DNA of 25,921 nucleotides from Chloroflexota bacterium (GTDB lineage: Bacteria; Chloroflexota; Dormibacteria; CF-121). The position numbers and the translations under genes were made by a program. Location of the stretch: positions 1-25,921 of the forward strand of contig VBIS01000164.1 in assembly GCA_005880605.1 (NCBI GenBank), given 5' to 3'. Below, piece by piece: positions 21,270-25,921 of this stretch. The notes under the pieces were generated by a model that saw nothing but the letters and a program-made list of their open reading frames with translations, was not told the DNA's origin and did no database searches. Within the stretch, counting starts at the first letter, position 1; every line of letters begins with the position of its first letter.

Positions 21270-22956
21270 ATCCGGCGCCGGCGCGTGGGAGGGCCTCGCG
21301 CTTGGCCTGCTGCTCTGGCGTGTCCAGCTGCAGATGTTCATCAACCAGACGATCCGCAGTCGCCAGGCCGGACGGATCGCGGGCACCATCGCCGGTGCGG
21401 CCGTGATCCTGCTGGCCTGGTCATGGGAGGGGTTTATCACCTGGCTCGGCGTGCAGGCCTCCCACCGGGTGCCGATACGGGTCGACACCCTTCACCTGCT
21501 GAGCCTGGCCTTCCTTGCCTATACCGGCGTGCTGGTCTTCAGCAGCCTGGTGTTCAGCCTCAACGCCCTGCTGCTCAACCCCGACCTCGACATGCTGCTC
21601 GCCGCACCGCGCTCGGTGGAAAGCGTGCTCGCCAGCCGGATGGTGGTGCAGGTCATGCGGCTCTTCGTGCTGAGCCTGCTGTTCACCGGACCCGCCCTCG
21701 TGCTGCTCGCGGTCGTCAATCAGAACCCGCTGATCCCATTGGCGTTCGCGATGCTCTTCTTTCTCTACCCGATTTTCGTCGTCGTGATCATCTCCCTGAT
21801 GAGCCTGCTGCTCGTTCGCATCATCCCGGTCGGCCGGGGACGTGAGGTTCTCACCCTGTTTGGGATCGCGCTCGCCATCGGCATCAACCTGGCCAACTTC
21901 CTCCTCAATCCCGCGCTCCGCGATCCCGGGTTCACCCGCCACCCTGGCGCGGCGCCGTCCTTGCCGGACGTCCCCGCGGCCAGCTCATCGTGGCTCCCAT
22001 CGGGCTGGGCGGGGCGCAGCGCGGCAGCGGCCCTGAGTGGTGACTGGGCGACAGCCGCACAGTGGATGCTCGTGCTGCTGGCGGCCTCGGCCGCCATCTT
22101 CGCCGCGGGAAGCGTGCTGAGCGGCCGCCTCTACATGGCCGGATGGATCCAGGCGGTCCCACCTCGGCGGCGGCACGCGGCACCGCGGGTCCGCCGATTG
22201 AAAGGCGCGGTCCCCCTGCTGAGCCCGGTACTGGCCGCTGTCGTGATCAAGGACTGGCGGATGCGCACCCGCGATCTGGCCCAGCTGGTTCGGTTCCTCA
22301 TGCCTGTCGTGTTCCTCTTCGTCATCTTTGGACTGCGCTTTCCTCGCCTGCTGGGCGCGGTGCGAAGCCTCGGCGATGGGCCGCCTGCCGCCATGATCGG
22401 GCTCATCCCGGCGTGGATCCTGCTGTTCTCGTTGAGCGTCTCCCTCGGCTTATCCGCGGTCAGCCTCGAGGGCAAGAGCATCTGGGTCTACGCCGCATCC
22501 CCCAACAGCACCCTGCGCTTCTTGCAGGCGAAGTGCTGGTCCACCGCCCTGCCGGTTGCGGCGCTGGTGGCGCTGGCCGCGCTCGCCGCAGAAATCATGA
22601 TCCGGCCGGGATGGCTGTGGGCGGTCACGGCCGTGGTGCTCGCCATCGCCGAGGCGGCCGCCGTGACCACCTTGATGGTCGGTATCGGCGCCGTGTTTGC
22701 TCGCTTCGATTGGACCGACGCCCGTCGGATGATGCATCCGGTCGGGATCTTCATTGGCATGGGGCTGTTCTCCATCGTCAGCGCCGTCAGCGCCATGTTG
22801 TTGGTGATTTCGATCGCGCTGGCCACGGTGACGCGATTCCCGCTCTTCACCACCTGGCTGGCGGCGCTGACCATCTCCGTGGGTGGGGCGGTCGCGGTCG
22901 CGGCGCTCAGCATTCTCCTCGGCAACCAGCGCCTGCGGGGGTTAGAGGTCGGCTGA
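21253..22956 (+). CDS. ABC exporter permease, polytopic
   Basis: A 567-residue membrane protein with about twelve hydrophobic segments and no ATPase motifs, in two similar halves of about six helices. It fits the large permeases of the putative ABC exporter group found next to CcmA-type ATPases: an early loop with FINQTIRSRQAGRIAGTIAG, SLNALLLNPDLDMLLAAP, where small-molecule exporters of this group have a conserved L-P/D stretch, and later SLEGKSIWVYAASPNS. Start is GTG at 21253, overlapping the ATPase gene by 17 bases. The stop at 22956 overlaps the 3' end of the convergent thymidine kinase gene by 15 bases. Cargo is unknown. Confidence 0.85.
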   Translation: MASKARSGAGAWEGLALGLLLWRVQLQMFINQTIRSRQAGRIAGTIAGAAVILLAWSWEGFITWLGVQASHRVPIRVDTLHLLSLAFLAYTGVLVFSSLVFSLNALLLNPDLDMLLAAPRSVESVLASRMVVQVMRLFVLSLLFTGPALVLLAVVNQNPLIPLAFAMLFFLYPIFVVVIISLMSLLLVRIIPVGRGREVLTLFGIALAIGINLANFLLNPALRDPGFTRHPGAAPSLPDVPAASSSWLPSGWAGRSAAAALSGDWATAAQWMLVLLAASAAIFAAGSVLSGRLYMAGWIQAVPPRRRHAAPRVRRLKGAVPLLSPVLAAVVIKDWRMRTRDLAQLVRFLMPVVFLFVIFGLRFPRLLGAVRSLGDGPPAAMIGLIPAWILLFSLSVSLGLSAVSLEGKSIWVYAASPNSTLRFLQAKCWSTALPVAALVALAALAAEIMIRPGWLWAVTAVVLAIAEAAAVTTLMVGIGAVFARFDWTDARRMMHPVGIFIGMGLFSIVSAVSAMLLVISIALATVTRFPLFTTWLAALTISVGGAVAVAALSILLGNQRLRGLEVG

Positions 22957-24108
22957 CTCCTCGGCGACCGGGACAGGCTCCGGCTCCGATCTCGCTGGCC
23001 CTCCGATGCGGTGATCGTGCCGGCAGCGTGCCTGGTGGATTGCCGCTCCGCCGATGACGACCAGCGGCCCATCCGCCGGCGCCGGGACCCCGTCCAGCAG
23101 CCGTTGCGTGCGACTCGCCTGGTGCGACCCGCAGCCGGGATACTGGCACGAGGCCTGCAGCTTGGTGAGCCGGTCGGCGTAGGCGGCGAGTAGCGGCATG
23201 GGTCCAAAGGGACGCGCTAGGAAATCGAGGTCGAGCCCGGCGACGATCACGTGGCGGCCGCGGTTGGCCAGTTCCTCGGCCAGCGCCACGATTTCCTGCC
23301 CAAAGAACTGCGCCTCGTCGATGCCAATCACGCGCGTGTCATCCTGCACCTGCTCGGCCAGTGCCGCCACGTCGGGCACCGCGATCGCCGGGAAACGGAT
23401 CTCTCGATGTGACGCGACCGCCGCGATCGCATAGCGGTCGTCGAGCGCGGGCTTGAACGCCTGGATCGTCGACCCCGCGTAGCGCGCCTGGTCGAGCCGG
23501 CGGATCAACTCCTGGGTCTTGCCGCTGAACATGCAACCGCTGATCAGGTCCAGGCTGCCCGAGGGCTCGTCGAACCAGACTTCCTGGAAGGCCTGCGACC
23601 GCGGCTCCGCCGTGTGGTGGCGCCGGCAGACGGGGAGAAAGCGCTCCGGCGTGCCATTGACCGCAAAAAATCGCTGCGTCCGGCTGGCCAGGTTGCGGCA
23701 GCCCGGCTGCGCGCAGACGCCGTCGTCGAGCTTGAGCGCAACGTCGGCGGCGCACATCAGCTCGGGCATCGGCCCCGCCGGCCGACCCGTGTAATCCAGC
23801 TCCCAGCCGGCAACCACCACATCGACCCGGTGGACGGTCGCCAGGTCATTGAGCACGTCGACCAGGCGGTCGTCATAGAGCTGCGCGTCGTCGACCGTGA
23901 CCAGCTCGGTGGCCGGGTCGAGCTGATCCGTCAACTGGTTGGCGTCGGGTGGGGCGGCGAGCCGCTGCATCCGCCGCCCTTGTCGCTGGGCGCGCTCGGC
24001 CTCAGCCTCGAGCTTCTTGGTCTTGCCCGAGTGCGTCGGGCCGCAGTAGACGGTCAGGCTGCCAAGGCGCTGATGCTCCCGATCCTCTCGATAGCGCTCG
24101 TTGATCAT
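22942..24108 (-). CDS. tdk: Tandem (fused double-domain) thymidine kinase, type II
   Basis: A 388-residue protein made of two thymidine kinase-like halves; usual enzymes have about 190-200. The C-terminal half looks active: P-loop GCMFSGKTQEL (191-201), FKPALDDRY, catalytic Asp-Glu in IDEAQFF (D264, E265), zinc ligands C321, C326 and C362, H366, and AGLDLDF. The N-terminal half repeats the order: GPTHSGKTKKL (23-33), VDDAQLY with Asp74 in place of the catalytic Glu, AGWELDY, C132, C137, C161 and H164/H165. It is about 20 residues shorter between the P-loop and DDAQ and lacks the KPxxDxRY part, so it is probably inactive or altered. The ATG at 24108 follows the M20 gene stop by four bases. The last 20 residues are acidic and low in complexity. 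Confidence 0.9.
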   Translation of the reverse strand: MINERYREDREHQRLGSLTVYCGPTHSGKTKKLEAEAERAQRQGRRMQRLAAPPDANQLTDQLDPATELVTVDDAQLYDDRLVDVLNDLATVHRVDVVVAGWELDYTGRPAGPMPELMCAADVALKLDDGVCAQPGCRNLASRTQRFFAVNGTPERFLPVCRRHHTAEPRSQAFQEVWFDEPSGSLDLISGCMFSGKTQELIRRLDQARYAGSTIQAFKPALDDRYAIAAVASHREIRFPAIAVPDVAALAEQVQDDTRVIGIDEAQFFGQEIVALAEELANRGRHVIVAGLDLDFLARPFGPMPLLAAYADRLTKLQASCQYPGCGSHQASRTQRLLDGVPAPADGPLVVIGGAAIHQARCRHDHRIGGPARSEPEPVPVAEESADL

Positions 24109-24112
24109 GGCC

Positions 24113-25300
24113 TCAACCCCGGCGAAACTCGACCTTGGCTTGCTCGACCAGCGCGGGGTCGGCGAGGAGGTCGGCGCCGGTCATTGCCAGCGCCTTCGCC
24201 GCGTCCACCATCGCCTGGTAGCCACGCAGTGAGCCGGAGGCTTCCAGAAACGCCTGGGAGTGACCCGGCACCTCGGCCGGCGCAATGCCGATGGTTGGGT
24301 GAAGCGCGGGGACGACGTGGCTCACGTTGCCCATATCGGTCGAGCCGGCACCGGCCCAGGGCACGCCCTCGACCGGGTCGACCCCGAGCCGGCGCAGGTT
24401 CTCCTCGAACAGCTTTGCCAGCACGCCATTGTTACGCAGGTCGGCGTACGGCTCCTCGTCGAAGCTGAGCCGCACCTCGCAGCCGGTGGCGAGCGCCGCG
24501 GCCTGGAAAATGTTTTTCACCTTCTGGACCAGCTCCTGCATGTAGGCCTCGTCCCGCGCGCGGACCAGGAATTCGCCGCTGGTGCGCTCCGGGATGATGT
24601 TGGGCGCGGTGCCACCTTCCTTGAGAAAGCCGTGCAACCGAGCCCCTTCCTTCAGCTGTTGACGCAGCAGGCTGATGCCGTTGTAGGCGAGGACGAAGGC
24701 ATCGAGCGCGTTGATGCCTTTCTCGGGATCGCCGGAGGCGTGCGCCGCCCGGCCGATGAACGCGAAATGCATGTGCGTGACGGCCAGCGCCCAGTGCAGC
24801 ACCTGGGTGCGCGTATCGGGATGGAACATCATCGCCGCGTCGACTTCCTGGAAGATGCCGGCGCGGATCAGGCGGATCTTGCCACCGCCGCCTTCTTCGG
24901 CCGGGGTGCCGATGACAAGCACCCGTCCCGGCAGCCGGCCGAGCGCATCGGCCAGCGCGATTCCTGCGCCGGCGGAGGCGGTGGCGATCAGGTTGTGGCC
25001 GCAGCCGTGACCCAGGCCGCGGAGCGCGTCGTACTCAGAGAGGAACGCGATCGTCGGCCCCGTGCCGTTCCGCCGGCTGGCGACGAATGCGGTCTCCGTG
25101 TTGGCGACGCCTAGTTCGACGCTGAAGCCTTGTTTCTTGAGCAGCTCCGCCAGCCAGGCGACCGCCCGGTGCTCTTCGTAGGCGATCTCCGGGTTGGCGT
25201 GAATATCACGCCCGATCCGTTCCAACTCGGGCCGGAGGACGTCGATCCGGGTGCTGATTTCATCCTTCAGCTGGCTGATCGGCGCCTGGGCTACTGACAC
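24113..25300 (-). CDS. M20-family amidohydrolase (PM20D2/AbgB-like)
   Basis: A 395-residue zinc/cobalt hydrolase that cleaves acyl- or dipeptide-type amide bonds. Motifs are GHGCGHNLIATASAG (98-112, metal-binding region with C100 and H102), GTPAEEGGGGKIRLIRAGIF (131-150 with Glu135/136) and AAMMFHPD (155-162), the pattern of PM20D2-like dipeptidases and aminobenzoyl-glutamate hydrolase AbgB rather than of M20A peptidases. A GHSQAFLEASGS stretch lies near the C-terminus. The frame stays open to 25516, but that part lies in the opposite hypothetical gene and is rejected; the GTG at 25300 gives family length. Divergent from the hypothetical gene at 25317. Substrate not determinable. Confidence 0.88.
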   Translation of the reverse strand: MSVAQAPISQLKDEISTRIDVLRPELERIGRDIHANPEIAYEEHRAVAWLAELLKKQGFSVELGVANTETAFVASRRNGTGPTIAFLSEYDALRGLGHGCGHNLIATASAGAGIALADALGRLPGRVLVIGTPAEEGGGGKIRLIRAGIFQEVDAAMMFHPDTRTQVLHWALAVTHMHFAFIGRAAHASGDPEKGINALDAFVLAYNGISLLRQQLKEGARLHGFLKEGGTAPNIIPERTSGEFLVRARDEAYMQELVQKVKNIFQAAALATGCEVRLSFDEEPYADLRNNGVLAKLFEENLRRLGVDPVEGVPWAGAGSTDMGNVSHVVPALHPTIGIAPAEVPGHSQAFLEASGSLRGYQAMVDAAKALAMTGADLLADPALVEQAKVEFRRG

Positions 25301-25311
25301 GCTGGCCAATA

Positions 25312-25317
25312 ATTGTA
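25312..25317 (-). promoter_or_regulatory. Possible -10 box for the M20 amidohydrolase gene
   Basis: TACAAT on the minus strand lies 11 bases before the GTG of the M20 gene and differs from TATAAT at one base. No convincing -35 is present 16-18 bases upstream, and the box overlaps the start codon of the divergent gene. The 5'-leader would be very short. Confidence 0.35.
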
Positions 25318-25847
25318 TGGCGATGGCTGAGCCCCTGAATCTCGACCAGGCGTCGGACGAGGACCTCGCGCGCCGGATGCGCGACATCATGGCCGAGATG
25401 ACGCCCCTGGAAGAAGCGCTCGGCCGGTTGCGCGCCCAGATCCAGCAGGTGGTCAGCGAGCAGAAGAAACGCGAGCGTGCGCACCACCTGAAGTCCCGGA
25501 TGCAGGTCCGAACCACCGTGGCGCAGGGTCAGATGCCGACGCTGCAGCAGGTGGCGGAAAGCTCCAACGACCTGGTCCCGCCGGATGCCTCACTGGCCGC
25601 CTTACGGTTCTTCCGTGACAGCGGCACCGAGATCGGGCTGGGCTACGCAACCGGACGCGAGCCGACTGTCTGGATGACGAACGGGTCGAGCACGGCGGCA
25701 GTTAAGACTGTCGCCGAAATCCGCTCCCGCTATCTCGAAGGCTGGGACTTCGGCACGGCCGCGCATCCTGGTGTGCGTATGCACATTCCGAACAGCCGCA
25801 CGGAAAAGATCGTGAAAGCCGCCGAAGTCTTCGTCCGGTTGGGGTGA
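25317..25847 (+). CDS. Hypothetical soluble protein with N-terminal coiled coil
   Basis: I do not recognise this 176-residue protein. Residues about 12-60 form a charged heptad-rich helix (DEDLARRMRDIMAEMTPLEE and on) likely to be a coiled coil. After a flexible stretch, residues about 90-176 form a mixed alpha/beta module with YATGREPTVWMTNGSS, AEIRSRYLEGWDFGTA and a basic end KIVKAAEVFVRLG. No membrane segment or signal peptide is seen. The ATG at 25317 is used; an ATG six bases later is equally possible and the open frame further upstream (from 25251) lies in the M20 gene. It is divergent from the M20 gene and has no identified partners in the window. Confidence 0.65.
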   Translation: MAMAEPLNLDQASDEDLARRMRDIMAEMTPLEEALGRLRAQIQQVVSEQKKRERAHHLKSRMQVRTTVAQGQMPTLQQVAESSNDLVPPDASLAALRFFRDSGTEIGLGYATGREPTVWMTNGSSTAAVKTVAEIRSRYLEGWDFGTAAHPGVRMHIPNSRTEKIVKAAEVFVRLG

Positions 25848-25879
25848 CAACCGGCACGCGCCTGTTCCCAGTGCCACCG

Positions 25880-25921
25880 ATGCTTAGTTCAACGGGGGAA
25901 GACATCGTTTTGTACATAGAT
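25880..25921 (+). CDS. Possible start of a gene cut by the window end
   Basis: An ATG at 25880 opens a frame MLSSTGEDIVLYID that reaches the window edge after 14 codons; a GTG at 25871 is in the same frame. The stretch is less GC-rich than its surroundings. There is no clear Shine-Dalgarno, and 14 codons prove little. The sequence beyond the window would decide. Confidence 0.2.
   Translation, partial: MLSSTGEDIVLYID

Noticed and set aside
20208..21488. Long minus-strand ORF (426 codons) opposite the ABC ATPase
   Set aside because: It lies antisense to a gene with intact ABC motifs and across the PocR gene start; its translation is Arg/Gln/Ala-rich with no motif, typical of a GC-rich shadow frame.
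25881..25921. TTAGTTCAACGG resembling a tRNA D-arm at the window end
   Set aside because: The arms do not pair, no anticodon stem follows, and no acceptor stem is visible; a coding start fits as well.
1..25921. selC tRNA, SECIS elements or in-frame UGA selenoproteins
   Set aside because: No 90-base selenocysteine tRNA was seen in the gaps, and none of the genes has a UGA that cuts a recognisable domain.

Overview
The window is a GC-rich bacterial chromosome segment with tightly packed genes, many of them joined by 1-4 base stop/start overlaps. No prophage, insertion sequence, CRISPR array, rRNA or tRNA was recognised. The gene set (selA/selB, an LprG-like lipoprotein with a P55-like MFS exporter, a bactofilin, a PocR-domain protein, frequent GTG/TTG starts) suits a soil-type lineage near Chloroflexota, Dormibacterota or Actinomycetota. 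That placement is an inference from gene content only. No gap without a gene exceeds about 180 bases; the larger gaps (11512-11685, 15624-15751, 20327-20504) are described below.

Positions 1-954 (minus) hold a DUF1232-like membrane protein, rplI and the start of dnaB. Positions 1040-10588 (minus) form a probable eight-gene operon read from high to low coordinates: M50 protease, selA, selB, LprG-like lipoprotein, P55-like MFS transporter, ROK sugar kinase, CCA-adding enzyme, cation/proton antiporter. A strong intrinsic terminator (10608-10638) separates it from the bactofilin gene upstream. Positions 11152-15006 (minus) hold a tail-anchored hypothetical protein, a LipM/LplA-type enzyme, the ATPase YchF and a LysA-like PLP decarboxylase.

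Positions 15097-17877 (minus) are the most unusual part. An AT-rich promoter with an inverted repeat between -35 and -10 precedes four small genes: a one-TM Pro-rich protein, a two-TM VirB2/TrbC-like peptide, a six-TM VirB6/TrbL-like protein and a membrane-anchored M23 peptidase. These resemble the membrane and wall-remodelling parts of a type IV secretion channel, with no ATPase or relaxase nearby. Downstream comes a triple GC-rich hairpin repeat, a G-quadruplex-prone leader, an ssb gene lacking the usual acidic tip, and a previously hidden 44-residue very acidic ORF.

Positions 17893-20326 (minus) hold a TIGR01777-type nucleotide-sugar epimerase-like protein and a PocR-GAF-degenerate GGDEF sensor. 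Positions 20505-22956 (plus) encode an ABC exporter pair. Positions 22942-25300 (minus) encode an M20 amidohydrolase and a thymidine kinase made of two fused TK domains, the first degenerate. A hypothetical gene and a possible partial gene (plus) end the window.
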